Of a stretch of 64,000 bases of DNA, positions 34,188 to 42,623 are shown piece by piece. The DNA comes from Achromobacter xylosoxidans (lineage in GTDB: Bacteria > Pseudomonadota > Gammaproteobacteria > Burkholderiales > Burkholderiaceae_B), in contig NZ_LN831029.1 of the NCBI RefSeq assembly GCF_001457475.1, positions 3,906,001 through 3,970,000 of the forward strand, in the 5' to 3' direction. The translations under genes were made by a program, and so were the position numbers. The notes under the pieces are model-generated. The model searched no databases and had not been told where the DNA came from. It saw only the letters and a list, made by a program, of their open reading frames with translations. Each line of letters begins with the position of its first letter. The first letter of the stretch is position 1.

Positions 34188-34664
34188 ATGAACCCGACCT
34201 TAATCAAGTGGCTGACCAGCGTCGGCTTTGGCCTGGTCATCGGCCGCGCCGCCTACGGTGTCATCAACTCGCTGCTGCAGATGGTCTTCGGCGTGGACCA
34301 GCCCGGCGCCCCCTTCGACCCCGAGGCGCTGGATCGCATGCTGATCACCGGCAGTGTGCTGTGCCTGGTGGTGGCGGGGGTGACGGCGGCCGCGCTGCTG
34401 CGCGTGGCCGACAACCGGCGCCGCATCGCATGGGGCTGCCTGGTGCTGGGCGTGACCCTGATACTGACGCTGGCGGCCGCCCTGCCGACGATGGACCTGG
34501 GTTCGCATCCGGCGGGGTCCTCCGAGGCGCGCGACGCCAAGACGGCGTTCTTCTTCTGGATGCTGATCTTCGGCCTGCCCTACCTGGGCGGCGGCCTGGC
34601 GCTGACGATCGGCGGCGCCGTCATGCTGCGCAAGTTCCGCAACGCGCCAAGGTCGGCGGCCTGA
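34188..34664 (+). CDS. Small integral membrane protein, 158 aa
   Basis: AAGGA lies about 9 bases before the ATG. The product has four likely membrane helices at about 5-30 (WLTSVGFGLVIGRAAYGVI), 52-72 (LITGSVLCLVVAGVTAAALL), 80-100 (IAWGCLVLGVTLILTLAAALP) and 118-145 (TAFFFWMLIFGLPYLGGGLALTIGGAVML). It ends in a short basic tail. No family is recognised. It is 91 bp upstream of the MurA-like gene on the same strand and could share its transcript. Confidence 0.65.
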   Translation: MNPTLIKWLTSVGFGLVIGRAAYGVINSLLQMVFGVDQPGAPFDPEALDRMLITGSVLCLVVAGVTAAALLRVADNRRRIAWGCLVLGVTLILTLAAALPTMDLGSHPAGSSEARDAKTAFFFWMLIFGLPYLGGGLALTIGGAVMLRKFRNAPRSAA

Positions 34665-34755
34665 CGCGGCCCCGGGGCATGCCGGGTACAATTTCCCCCG
34701 CGCTTGCCCTTGCCATCCCCCTTGCCGTTCCACCTGTCGTCCAAGCTTCTCGCCC

Positions 34756-36057
34756 ATGTCCAATCTCATCGTCCACGGCGGCACGCCCCTGCGCGGCCGC
34801 GTCATCCCGTCGGCCAACAAGAACGCGGTGCTGCCGATCCTGTGCGCCACGCTGCTGACCGACCAGCCGCTGCGGCTGCATGGCGTGCCCGACATCACCG
34901 ACGTGCGCAAGATCCTCGACATCTTCCGCACGCTGGGCAGCGAAGTGCGGCTGGATGAAAGCACCCGCACACTGGACCTGCATCACCGCGACACCACGTT
35001 CGACGCCGCGCGCCATCGCCTGCCGGAAGAGATGCGCTCGTCCATCATGCTGGTGTCGCCGCTGCTGGCGCGCTTCGGCGTGGCGCGGCTGGAGGACAAC
35101 GTCAAGGGCTGCACGCTGGGCGTGCGCGAGATCGATCCGCACGTCGACATCTTCCGCTCGTTCGGCGGCGAGGTCGAACGCGCCAGCGGTTCGCTGCTGG
35201 TGCGCAGCGCCGGCCCGCTCAAGCCGACCCATCATTGGCTGGACTACGCCTCGGTCACCACCACCGAGAATTTCGTGCTGTGCGCGGCCGCCGCGGCCGG
35301 CGAATCGACGCTGACCAATGCCGCGTCCGAGCCGCACGTGCAGGAGTTCTGCCGCTTCATGACGATGATGGGCGCCAACATCGACGGCATCGGCACCTCG
35401 CGCCTGACGGTGCGCGGCGGCGCCACCCTGCGCGGCGGCGAGTTCACCTTCGAGGAAGACTTCCACGAGATCACCACCTTCCTGGCGCTGGGCGCGATCA
35501 CCGGCGGCGACGTGGTGGTGCGCAACAGCACGCCGTCCAATTTCCCGCTGATCGACCGCACCTTCGCCAAGTTCGGCGTCAGGATCGTGCACGAGAACGG
35601 CTGGTCGCGCGCGCTGCGCGACGGCCCGCTGAAGGTGCAGACGCCCTTCACCAGCAACGTGCTGACCAAGGTCGAGGCCGCGCCGTGGCCGTATTTCCCG
35701 GTGGACCTGCTACCCATCTTCATCGCCCTGGGCGTGTGCGCCGAGGGCAACGCGATGTTCTGGAACAAGGTCTACGACGGCGCGCTGGGCTGGACCGGCG
35801 AGCTGTCCAAGTTCGGCGCGCACGTGTTCTCGTCGGACCCGCACCGTGTCATCACCTTCGGCGGCAATCCGTTGACGCCCGCGGTGGTCGAAAGCCCCTA
35901 CATCATCCGCGTGGCGATCGCGCTGTTCATGATCGCCAGCAGCATCGAGGGGCGTTCCGAGATCCGCAACGCCACGCCGATCCGCCGCGCCCACCCGCGC
36001 TTCGTCGAGAACCTGCGCAGCCTGGGCGTGCAGGTCGAGTGGACCGCCGAGGAATAG
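34756..36057 (+). CDS. Divergent MurA paralogue (UDP-GlcNAc 1-carboxyvinyltransferase family)
   Basis: A 433-residue enolpyruvyl transferase of the EPSP synthase/MurA fold. It keeps MurA's K22-N23 (SANKNAVLPIL), the catalytic cysteine and arginine (KGC119TLGVR124) and an active-site Asp (D317 in FPVDLLPIF, where MurA has PTDMQ). MurA transfers enolpyruvate from PEP to UDP-GlcNAc, the first committed step of peptidoglycan synthesis. Many other blocks differ from housekeeping MurA, for example REIDPHVDIFRSFGG and FWNKVYDGALGWTGELSKFGA, and no mur genes are near. It is therefore probably a paralogue, perhaps with a different acceptor. The possible acceptor cannot be told. Confidence 0.78.
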   Translation: MSNLIVHGGTPLRGRVIPSANKNAVLPILCATLLTDQPLRLHGVPDITDVRKILDIFRTLGSEVRLDESTRTLDLHHRDTTFDAARHRLPEEMRSSIMLVSPLLARFGVARLEDNVKGCTLGVREIDPHVDIFRSFGGEVERASGSLLVRSAGPLKPTHHWLDYASVTTTENFVLCAAAAAGESTLTNAASEPHVQEFCRFMTMMGANIDGIGTSRLTVRGGATLRGGEFTFEEDFHEITTFLALGAITGGDVVVRNSTPSNFPLIDRTFAKFGVRIVHENGWSRALRDGPLKVQTPFTSNVLTKVEAAPWPYFPVDLLPIFIALGVCAEGNAMFWNKVYDGALGWTGELSKFGAHVFSSDPHRVITFGGNPLTPAVVESPYIIRVAIALFMIASSIEGRSEIRNATPIRRAHPRFVENLRSLGVQVEWTAEE

Positions 36058-36132
36058 CGCGGGCGGTTTCCTATAATCCCGGGATTCCTTCAAACGGCGC
36101 TTCGGCGCCCTTTTGCTTCCCAGGATCCCTAC

Positions 36133-36927
36133 ATGTCGTCGATTGCCAGCCAGGATGTCCACGTGTCCACCCCGCAAGGCCGCCTGTTCGCGCGGCGCTG
36201 GGATCCCGCCGGGCGGGATGCGGACGCGGCGCCGATCGTGCTGCTGCATGATTCGCTGGGCTGCGTCGAACTGTGGCGCGACTTCCCCGAACAGCTGGCC
36301 GCGGCCACCGGCCGCGCCGTCATCGCCTATGACCGCCTGGGCTTTGGCCGCTCCGATCCCAACCCCGCCACGCTGACCACCGGCTTCGTCGAGGCCGAGG
36401 CGCGCGACGGTTTCCAGGCCGTGCGCCAGGCGCTTGGCATCGGCCGCTTCATCGCCTTCGGCCACAGCGTCGGCGGCGGCATGGGCATCTGCTGCGCGGC
36501 GACCCATCCCCAGGATTGCGACGCCCTGATCACCGAGTCGGCCCAGACCTTCGCCGAGAACCGCACCCTGGATGGCATCCGCGCGGCGCAGCGCAACTTC
36601 GCCGAGCCGGGCCAGCTGGACCGCCTGAAGAAGTATCACGGCGACAAGGCCGCGTGGGTGCTGAGCGCCTGGGTCGACACCTGGCTGTCGCCGGCCTTCG
36701 CCGACTGGAAGCTCGACGACGCGCTGCGCCAGGTCAAATGCCCGGTGCTGGCGCTGCACGGCGAAGTGGACGAGTACGGCTCGGTCGCGCACCCCGAAAT
36801 CATCGCCCGCCTGACCGGCGGCAAGCAGGCGCTGCTGGAGAACTGCGGCCACGTGCCGCACCGCGAGCAGGCGCGCATCGTGCTGGACCTGGCCGGCCAG
36901 TGGCTGCGGGGCGCGGTGCCAGGCTGA
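36133..36927 (+). CDS. Alpha/beta hydrolase
   Basis: A 264-residue protein with the standard order: IVLLHDSLGCVELW (oxyanion region), AVIAYDRLGFGRSD, the nucleophile elbow FGHSVGGGMG (Ser), the acid region LALHGEVDEYG (Asp) and the catalytic His in CGHVPHREQ. Family members hydrolyse esters, C-C bonds or epoxides. It follows the MurA-like gene by 75 bp on the same strand but no common pathway is evident. The substrate is unknown. Confidence 0.88.
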   Translation: MSSIASQDVHVSTPQGRLFARRWDPAGRDADAAPIVLLHDSLGCVELWRDFPEQLAAATGRAVIAYDRLGFGRSDPNPATLTTGFVEAEARDGFQAVRQALGIGRFIAFGHSVGGGMGICCAATHPQDCDALITESAQTFAENRTLDGIRAAQRNFAEPGQLDRLKKYHGDKAAWVLSAWVDTWLSPAFADWKLDDALRQVKCPVLALHGEVDEYGSVAHPEIIARLTGGKQALLENCGHVPHREQARIVLDLAGQWLRGAVPG

Positions 36928-36958
36928 TTGGCCGCCAGGGCCTGCGCAGGCAGGCCCT

Positions 36959-38569
36959 TTGCCGGAAGGGAAAACCCCAGGGGCGTATTGGCGCAAAGGT
37001 TGTATACACTCTTTGCACACCATAGTACGCGCCAGGCTCCGTCCAAGTGTTGCTGCTGTAATTGGTCCGCCCGGCTTCCTTTACGGCCATGCCCAACCTT
37101 GGGCCAGGGAGCTCGCCATCGATATCCGAAATCCTTCCCCCGGTCTCTACAACGAAGACCTGGCCCCCACGAAGGAACGCCGCTGGGGCGCCTTCAGCAT
37201 CTTCAACGTCTGGACCTCGGACGTGCACAGCCTGTGGGGCTACTACCTGGCCGCCAGCCTGTTCCTGCTGTGCGGCAGCTTCGTCAACTTCCTGATCGCC
37301 ATCGGCCTGAGTTCGCTGGTGATCTTCTTCCTCATGAACCTGATGGGCTATGCCGGCGAAAAGACCGGCGTGCCCTACCCGGTGCTGGCGCGCGCTTCGT
37401 TCGGCATCTGGGGCGCCAACCTGGCGGCGCTGGTGCGCGCGGTGGTGGCGTGCTTCTGGTATGGCGCGCAGACGGCGGCCGCGTCGGGCGCCATCGTGGC
37501 GCTGCTGGTGCGCAACGACAGCCTGCTGGCCTTCCACCAGAACACGCAATGGCTGGGGCATTCGGGCCTGGAGCTGATCTGCTACGTCGGCATCTGGGCG
37601 CTGCAGCTGCTCATCATCCAGAAGGGCATGGAAACCGTGCGCCGCTTCCAGGACTGGGCCGGCCCGGCGGTGTGGATCGCCATGCTGGTGCTGGCGGTCG
37701 GCCTGTGCATCAAAGCCGGCGGCTTCAGCCTGGAGCACGGCATCCCGATGGACGTGCTGCTGGACAAGACCCGCGACGCCGGCGTGACGGGCGCGCCGGG
37801 CAGCTTCTGGGCGCTGATGGCGGTGGGCGCCACCTGGATCACCTACTTCGCCGCGCTCTACCTGAACTTCTGCGATTTCTCGCGCTACGCCCGCGACAAG
37901 CAGGCGGTGAAACGCGGCAACCTGTGGGGCCTGCCGGTGAACCTGGTGGCCTTTTCGCTGGTGGCGGGCGTCACCACCATCGCCGCCTACAAGGTCTACG
38001 GCGAGGTGCTGCTGCACCCCGAGCAGATCTCCACCAAGTTCGACAGCTGGGTGCTGGCGCTGCTGGCCGCGCTGACCTTCGCGGTGGCCACGCTGGGCAT
38101 CAACGTGGTGGCGAACTTCGTGTCGGCCGCCTTCGATATTTCGAACGTGTTTCCCAAGCGCATCAATTTCAAGTGCGGCGGCTACATCGCGGCGCTGATC
38201 GCGCTGGTGCTGTATCCGTTCGCGCCGTGGGAAGGCGGCGCGGCCCACTTCGTCAACGCCATCGGCGCCACCATGGGACCGCTGCTGGGCATCATCCTGG
38301 TGGACTACTACCTGGTGGCCAAGGGCCGCATCAATGTTGCGGCGCTGTATGACGAGCATGGCGAATACCGCTACCGGGGCGGCTGGAACATGAACGCGCT
38401 GGCGGCCACCGGCATCGGCAGCGTGTTCTCGACCATCCTGCCCAACTTCACCGACCTGCTGCCGGCCTGGTGGGCCACCTATGGCTGGTTCTTCGGCGTG
38501 GGGATCGGCGGCGGCGTCTACTGGGTGCTGGCCACGCTGCGCCCGCGGGCCATGCCGGCCATCGCTTGA
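36959..38569 (+). CDS. NCS1 family permease (allantoin/cytosine/uracil type), start uncertain
   Basis: From about IRNPSPGLYNEDLAPTKERRWGAFSIFNVW the sequence matches nucleobase:cation symporter-1 proteins. Some 12 membrane helices follow, for example WGYYLAASLFLLCGSF, VPYPVLARASFGIWGAN and LGIILVDYYLVAKGRI near the end. These carry purines, pyrimidines, hydantoins or allantoin with Na+ or H+. The annotated start is an in-frame TTG at 36959; another TTG is at 37013; neither has a good ribosome binding site. A typical-looking ATG at 37089 (MPNLGPG) is in another frame and would join the correct frame only through an indel near 37110. A TGTATACA palindrome lies upstream. Confidence 0.85.
   Translation: MPEGKTPGAYWRKGCIHSLHTIVRARLRPSVAAVIGPPGFLYGHAQPWARELAIDIRNPSPGLYNEDLAPTKERRWGAFSIFNVWTSDVHSLWGYYLAASLFLLCGSFVNFLIAIGLSSLVIFFLMNLMGYAGEKTGVPYPVLARASFGIWGANLAALVRAVVACFWYGAQTAAASGAIVALLVRNDSLLAFHQNTQWLGHSGLELICYVGIWALQLLIIQKGMETVRRFQDWAGPAVWIAMLVLAVGLCIKAGGFSLEHGIPMDVLLDKTRDAGVTGAPGSFWALMAVGATWITYFAALYLNFCDFSRYARDKQAVKRGNLWGLPVNLVAFSLVAGVTTIAAYKVYGEVLLHPEQISTKFDSWVLALLAALTFAVATLGINVVANFVSAAFDISNVFPKRINFKCGGYIAALIALVLYPFAPWEGGAAHFVNAIGATMGPLLGIILVDYYLVAKGRINVAALYDEHGEYRYRGGWNMNALAATGIGSVFSTILPNFTDLLPAWWATYGWFFGVGIGGGVYWVLATLRPRAMPAIA
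37001..37008. promoter_or_regulatory. TGTATACA palindrome upstream of the permease
   Basis: Perfect 8-bp palindrome in an AT-richer patch. GntR/FCD-type regulators of purine, pyrimidine and organic acid catabolism often use TGTATACA-like sites. The regulator is not in this window, so the function is inferred. Confidence 0.35.
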
Positions 38570-38574
38570 CCGGC

Positions 38575-38604
38575 CCGCCGCCGGCGCCTCGGCGCCGGCG
38601 GCGG
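38575..38604 (+). terminator. Strong stem-loop after the permease gene
   Basis: A perfect 14-bp inverted repeat (CCGCCGCCGGCGCC and GGCGCCGGCGGCGG) with an apparent 2-base centre, six bases after the permease stop. No T-run follows. Confidence 0.6.
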
Positions 38605-38696
38605 CGCGCGACTCGACGCGCGGGCCGCAGTCGCGGTACCCTGCATGCGATACTTGCCATCCCGTGGCATTGCGCCCTTGCATGGAGCCCCGCCCC

Positions 38697-40076
38697 ATGA
38701 GTCACCTGGTCTTGCTGCTGCTCGGTGTCGACTATCTGCACAAGCGCGCCCGCGCCCTGATGATCGGCGGCTGGCTGATGCTGGCCGCAGGCGCGTTCGT
38801 GTTCCTCGACGCCCTGGACAACGCGCTGTACTTTCCCCTGAATTTCTTCGCCGCGCTGCTGGTGGCCGAGGGCATCGCGACGCTGGCCATCGCCAAGTCC
38901 GGCGTGGGCGGCCAGCGCGTGCTGCGCTACACCAAGGGGGTGTTCGTGCTGGTGGCCGGCACACTGGTGCTGGCGGGCCATCATCACGGGCATTTCGTGC
39001 TGTCGATGATCTTCGGGCTGCTGTTCCTGGTGGACGGGCTGATCCAGTGCATCGCCGCCTACGTGGTGCGCTACCAGCGCTGGCGCGTGGTGTTCGCCTC
39101 GGGCGTGGCCGAGGTGCTGCTGGCGATCTTCTTCTTCCAGCCCTACCCCACCCACTATGTCGGCACGGTGCCCTACTGCATCGGGCTGTTCCTGGCCATC
39201 TCGGGCCTCAAGCTGCTGTGGCTGGCGCGCCGCGTGCGCAACCTGGATGCCAATCCGGCGCTGGCCACCAACCCCGACCCCGCCTTCATGCCGACGCGCG
39301 CCGACGGCCCGGCGCAGAAGGTGTTCGACGGTCCGCCGCAAGCCAGCGAGCGCGCCCTGACCGTGCACGTATGGACGCCTTCGGGCTCGGCCAAAACCGA
39401 GACGCGCAACTACCCGGTGGTCGACCGCTACATCGCGGCGGTGGACATCAACGGCGTCGTGTCCACCGGCCATGCCGCGCTGGAATCGCCCGAGGGCATC
39501 TACATCAGTCTCTATCCGGCCGTGGAGATCGACCACTCGCCCGAGCAGTTCGGCACGCTGCTGCGCGCCACCGCCGACAACAACGTGCCCGGCGTGTACC
39601 AGCCCGACTACGCCACCGAGTCCAAGGCCTGGTGCCCGTCGACCATGCAGGTGCGCATCCGCAATTACGACGCCGCCAAGCTGCAGGCGTTCTGGGACGA
39701 GTACCGCAAGACCGAGATCTACAACCTGACCCACCGCAACTGCTCCAGTTCGGTCTCGGCCGCGCTGGAAGCGGCGCTGGACGGCGTGGTGGGCCGCCTG
39801 CACGGCCCGCGGGCCGGCTGGGCGGTGCTGTGGCGGCTGCTGTTCACGCCCGAGTTGTGGGTGGCGGCGCAGATCCGCAAGCGCGCCCTGACCATGGCCT
39901 GGACCCCGGGCCTGACGCTGGACTATGCGCGCGCGCTCAGCATGCTGGCCGATCCGCGGCCGTTCGGCTGGTGGAAGATGTCGCAGGCGGCGCTGCGTCA
40001 GATCGCGGCGCTGCGCGCCGGCTGGCGCCGCCAGGACCGCGAGGCGGTCGCCCGCAATACCCAGACCCAGTCATGA
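38697..40076 (+). CDS. Membrane protein: HdeD-like helices fused to a permuted papain-like (NlpC/P60-type) domain
   Basis: A 459-residue protein. The first half (1-185) has six hydrophobic helices in the HdeD style (RALMIGGWLMLAAGAFVFLDAL, NFFAALLVAEGIATLAIA, HFVLSMIFGLLFLVDGLIQCIAAYVV). The second half holds STGH259AALESPEGIYISLYP and, 90 residues later, THRNC349SSSVSAALEAALDG. A His block before an Asn-Cys helix is the order of circularly permuted papain-fold enzymes (LRAT/DUF4105-type). Such enzymes hydrolyse amide or ester bonds, sometimes in cell-wall or lipid substrates. The ATG at 38697 is preferred as the first membrane helix follows directly. The stop overlaps the start of the next gene (ATGA). 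Confidence 0.7.
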   Translation: MSHLVLLLLGVDYLHKRARALMIGGWLMLAAGAFVFLDALDNALYFPLNFFAALLVAEGIATLAIAKSGVGGQRVLRYTKGVFVLVAGTLVLAGHHHGHFVLSMIFGLLFLVDGLIQCIAAYVVRYQRWRVVFASGVAEVLLAIFFFQPYPTHYVGTVPYCIGLFLAISGLKLLWLARRVRNLDANPALATNPDPAFMPTRADGPAQKVFDGPPQASERALTVHVWTPSGSAKTETRNYPVVDRYIAAVDINGVVSTGHAALESPEGIYISLYPAVEIDHSPEQFGTLLRATADNNVPGVYQPDYATESKAWCPSTMQVRIRNYDAAKLQAFWDEYRKTEIYNLTHRNCSSSVSAALEAALDGVVGRLHGPRAGWAVLWRLLFTPELWVAAQIRKRALTMAWTPGLTLDYARALSMLADPRPFGWWKMSQAALRQIAALRAGWRRQDREAVARNTQTQS

Positions 40077-41068
40077 CGGCGCTGCTGGCGGCCGCCGTCG
40101 TCGCCGGCGCCCTGTGGGGCGCGCTGGCGCTGTGGTTCCAGTCGCCAGGGCGGGGCCGCGCCCGCCTGCTGGCGCCGCTGGCCTGGATGGCGTTGGCCGC
40201 CGCCGCGCTGGCGGGACTGGCATGGGGCTACCTGCTGCCGGCCGCGCTGTTCGGCGCGCTGTTGCTGGCGCTGCTGGCGTGGTGGATCTGGGGCATGCGG
40301 CCATCCAACGACCGCGACTGGATGCCCGAAGTGGCTCGCGCCACCCATGGCGAGGTCGACGGCGACCGCCTGACGCTGCACGACGTGCGCAACTTCGATT
40401 GGCGCTCGCGCACCGACTTCGACGCGCGCTGGGAAACCCGCCACTACGACCTGTCGAAACTGGCATCGGTGGACCTGGCGCTGTCGTATTGGGGCCGCCC
40501 GGCGATTGCGCATGCCCTGGTGTCGTTCGGCTTCAGCGACGGCCAGTACGTGGTGTTCTCAGTGGAGATCCGCCGCAAGCGCAACGACACGTTCTCGGAA
40601 ATCGGCGGTTTTTTCCGCCAGTATGAGCTGTCGGTGCTGGCCTCGGCCGAGGAAGACAGCCTGCGCGTGCGCACCAATGTGCGGGGCGAGGACGGCTATC
40701 TGTACCGCGTCCACATGCCGCCCGGCGCGCCGCGCAAGCTGCTGCTGTCGTACGTGGACACGGCCACGCGCCTGCGGCGCCAGCCGCGCTTCTACAACAC
40801 CCTGACGGCCAACTGCATCACCATCGTGTACCGGCTGGCCGACAAGATCGTGCCGGGCCTGCCGCTGGACTACCGCCTGCTGCTGTCGGGATATCTGCCG
40901 GAATACCTGTACCGCCTGGGAGCGCTGCAAGGCGCTGGCAGCGTCCAGGCCTACCGCGCCGCCGGCCGCTACACCGACCGCGCCCGCGCCACGCGCGATG
41001 CGGCGCAATACTCGCGCAATATCCGGCGCGGCGTGCCGGGCGTGCCGCCCGCCGAAGCGGACGCGTGA
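40073..41068 (+). CDS. DUF4105 domain membrane protein (permuted papain-like)
   Basis: A 331-residue protein with two or three N-terminal membrane helices (about 2-22, 32-75) and a periplasmic or cytoplasmic DUF4105 domain. That domain shows DVRNFDWRSRTDFDARWETRHYDLSKL, IAH147ALVSFGFSDGQYVVFSVEIRRKR and TANC248ITIVYRLAD, the order of the His and Asn-Cys blocks that defines this family. DUF4105 proteins are predicted thiol hydrolases of unknown substrate. The ATG overlaps the previous TGA by four bases, so the two genes form a coupled pair with related domains. The gene ends 19 bp before a convergent SDR gene. Confidence 0.8.
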   Translation: MTALLAAAVVAGALWGALALWFQSPGRGRARLLAPLAWMALAAAALAGLAWGYLLPAALFGALLLALLAWWIWGMRPSNDRDWMPEVARATHGEVDGDRLTLHDVRNFDWRSRTDFDARWETRHYDLSKLASVDLALSYWGRPAIAHALVSFGFSDGQYVVFSVEIRRKRNDTFSEIGGFFRQYELSVLASAEEDSLRVRTNVRGEDGYLYRVHMPPGAPRKLLLSYVDTATRLRRQPRFYNTLTANCITIVYRLADKIVPGLPLDYRLLLSGYLPEYLYRLGALQGAGSVQAYRAAGRYTDRARATRDAAQYSRNIRRGVPGVPPAEADA

Positions 41069-41087
41069 CCGTGGCGATGGCCGCGCC

Positions 41088-41831
41088 TCAGGTCAGGTTC
41101 AGCCCGCCGTCCGACAACAGGATCTCGCCCGTCAGGTAGTCGGACTGCGCCAGCCACGCCACTGCCTGGGCGATGTCGTCCGGCTGCGCCGCGCGGCGCA
41201 TCGGCGCCCGTTCGCGCCACAGCTGCTGCGCCTGGGTCCAATCCCGCGTCAACGGCGTGTCCACCAATCCGGGCGCCACCGCGTTGACCCGGATCGACGG
41301 CGCCAACGACACCGCCAGCAGACGCGTCACATGGTTCAGCGCCGCCTTGGCCGCCGCATACGGAATCGACGCGCCCTTGGGCCGCACGCCGGCATGCGAG
41401 CTGACGTTCACCACGCAACCCGGCCGGCCCCGCGCCGCGGCCGCCGACAGCGCGGCTTGCGCCTCGGCCACCAGGCGGAATGGCGCAACCACGTTGACTT
41501 CGTGCATCTCGTGCCAGACCGCGGGCGTGGCCGCGGCCAGGTCGCCGTGCGCGATCACGCGGCTGATGCCGGCGTTGTTGACCAGCACGTCCAGCCGGCC
41601 CCACGCCGCCACCGCCTCGCGGACCAGACGCACACGGTCGGCGTCGACGGCCAGGTCCGCTTGCACATAGACGGCCGAACCCAGCTCCGCGGCCAGCGCC
41701 CGGCCCGCCTCGGCCGACTGGCGCGAATGCAGCACCACGGCATAGCCATCGCGCGACAGGCGCCGGGCAATGGCGGCGCCGATGCCGGAGGTGGAGCCGG
41801 TCACCAGCGCAACGGGAAGGGAATCATGCAT
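41088..41831 (-). CDS. Short-chain dehydrogenase/reductase (SDR)
   Basis: A 247-residue classical SDR. Features are the NAD(P) loop VTGSTSGIGAAIARRL, LVNNAGISR, the catalytic Ser in VVNVSSHAG, the catalytic YAAAK motif, and the ending VAPGLVDTP...AQAVAWLAQSDYLTGEILLSDGG. HSRQ after the second strand suggests NADP(H) preference (Arg at the 2'-phosphate). The frame extends upstream past 41855; the ATG at 41831 is the conserved start. It lies 47 bp downstream of the TetR gene on the same strand, so the two are probably one transcript. Confidence 0.9.
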   Translation of the reverse strand: MHDSLPVALVTGSTSGIGAAIARRLSRDGYAVVLHSRQSAEAGRALAAELGSAVYVQADLAVDADRVRLVREAVAAWGRLDVLVNNAGISRVIAHGDLAAATPAVWHEMHEVNVVAPFRLVAEAQAALSAAAARGRPGCVVNVSSHAGVRPKGASIPYAAAKAALNHVTRLLAVSLAPSIRVNAVAPGLVDTPLTRDWTQAQQLWRERAPMRRAAQPDDIAQAVAWLAQSDYLTGEILLSDGGLNLT

Positions 41832-41877
41832 CGTGTCAGTCGTATGAGAGTGCATCACGGAAGGAGGATGCCACAGG

Positions 41878-42540
41878 TTACTTGCGGGCTTGCCGGCGTG
41901 CCTGGCCGACGCCCCGCGCCAGGCTGTCCAGATACGCGCACAGCATGTCGGCCAGCGCGTCCGCGTAGGCCTCGATCTCGGCGTCGGTGCGCGGACTTTC
42001 GGAGAACTGCTTGCCGACGGCGCTGAGCGTGTGGGTGATGAGATCGCCCGCCAGGACGCGGGTGGCGTCGGACGCGTTGGGCAGGGCCTCTTCGAGAAAC
42101 GCGAGCACGATGCGGCCGCCCTCTTCCTTGGTGGCGCGCGCCTCGGGCGCATCGCGATACAGCGGCGCCGCGTCATTGAGGGCGACACGCATGACGGCCT
42201 CTTCGCACTCCGAGCGGACGAAGGCGTGCACCAGGTTGCGCAAGCGCTGCGGCGGCGCGTGGCGCGCGTCTTCGAGCAGGCGCCGCAGCAGATCCGAGGT
42301 CTGCTGCCATTCCTGCGTCTGCAGGCGATACAGGATGGCGGCCTTGTTGGGGAAGTATTGATAGAGCGAGCCGATGCTGACGCCGGCCTTCTCGGCCACG
42401 CGGGCGGTGGTGAAGCGCGCGGCCCCTTCCTTGGCCAAAACCTGAGCCCCCGCCTGCAGGATGGCCGCGACCAGCTCGGCCGAGCGGGCCTGCTGCGGTT
42501 GTTTTCTCTCGGAAAGCCGGGTGCTGCGGCGTGTGGTCAT
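41878..42540 (-). CDS. TetR family regulator
   Basis: A 220-residue protein with an N-terminal helix-turn-helix (VAAILQAGAQVLAKEGAARFTTARVAEKAGVSIGSLYQYFPNKAAIL, about residues 20-66) and a C-terminal ligand-binding part. An upstream in-frame ATG at 42582 would place the start inside a 22-bp palindrome, so the ATG at 42540 is chosen. The gene is divergent from an O-methyltransferase gene (83 bp), and the SDR gene follows it. It probably represses one or both sides; the inducer is unknown. Confidence 0.9.
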   Translation of the reverse strand: MTTRRSTRLSERKQPQQARSAELVAAILQAGAQVLAKEGAARFTTARVAEKAGVSIGSLYQYFPNKAAILYRLQTQEWQQTSDLLRRLLEDARHAPPQRLRNLVHAFVRSECEEAVMRVALNDAAPLYRDAPEARATKEEGGRIVLAFLEEALPNASDATRVLAGDLITHTLSAVGKQFSESPRTDAEIEAYADALADMLCAYLDSLARGVGQARRQARK

Positions 42541-42566
42541 GGCGGCGCGCGAAATGCGAATAGGGA

Positions 42567-42588
42567 AATGCGACGAATTCATCGTATT
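42567..42588. promoter_or_regulatory. TetR operator candidate
   Basis: 22-bp imperfect palindrome (9 of 11 base pairs symmetrical), with the core CGACGAATTCATCG at 42571-42584, located between the divergent TetR and O-methyltransferase genes. Length and place are typical for a TetR operator. Confidence 0.5.
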
Positions 42589-42623
42589 CTAAACCCGTAC
42601 CCCCCGACTGGAAACCCATCATC

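Noticed and set aside
38645..40072. Plus-strand extension of the DUF4105 frame to the left
   Set aside because: It is out of frame with and overlaps the HdeD-like gene; the ATGA overlap at 40073 gives a normal start.
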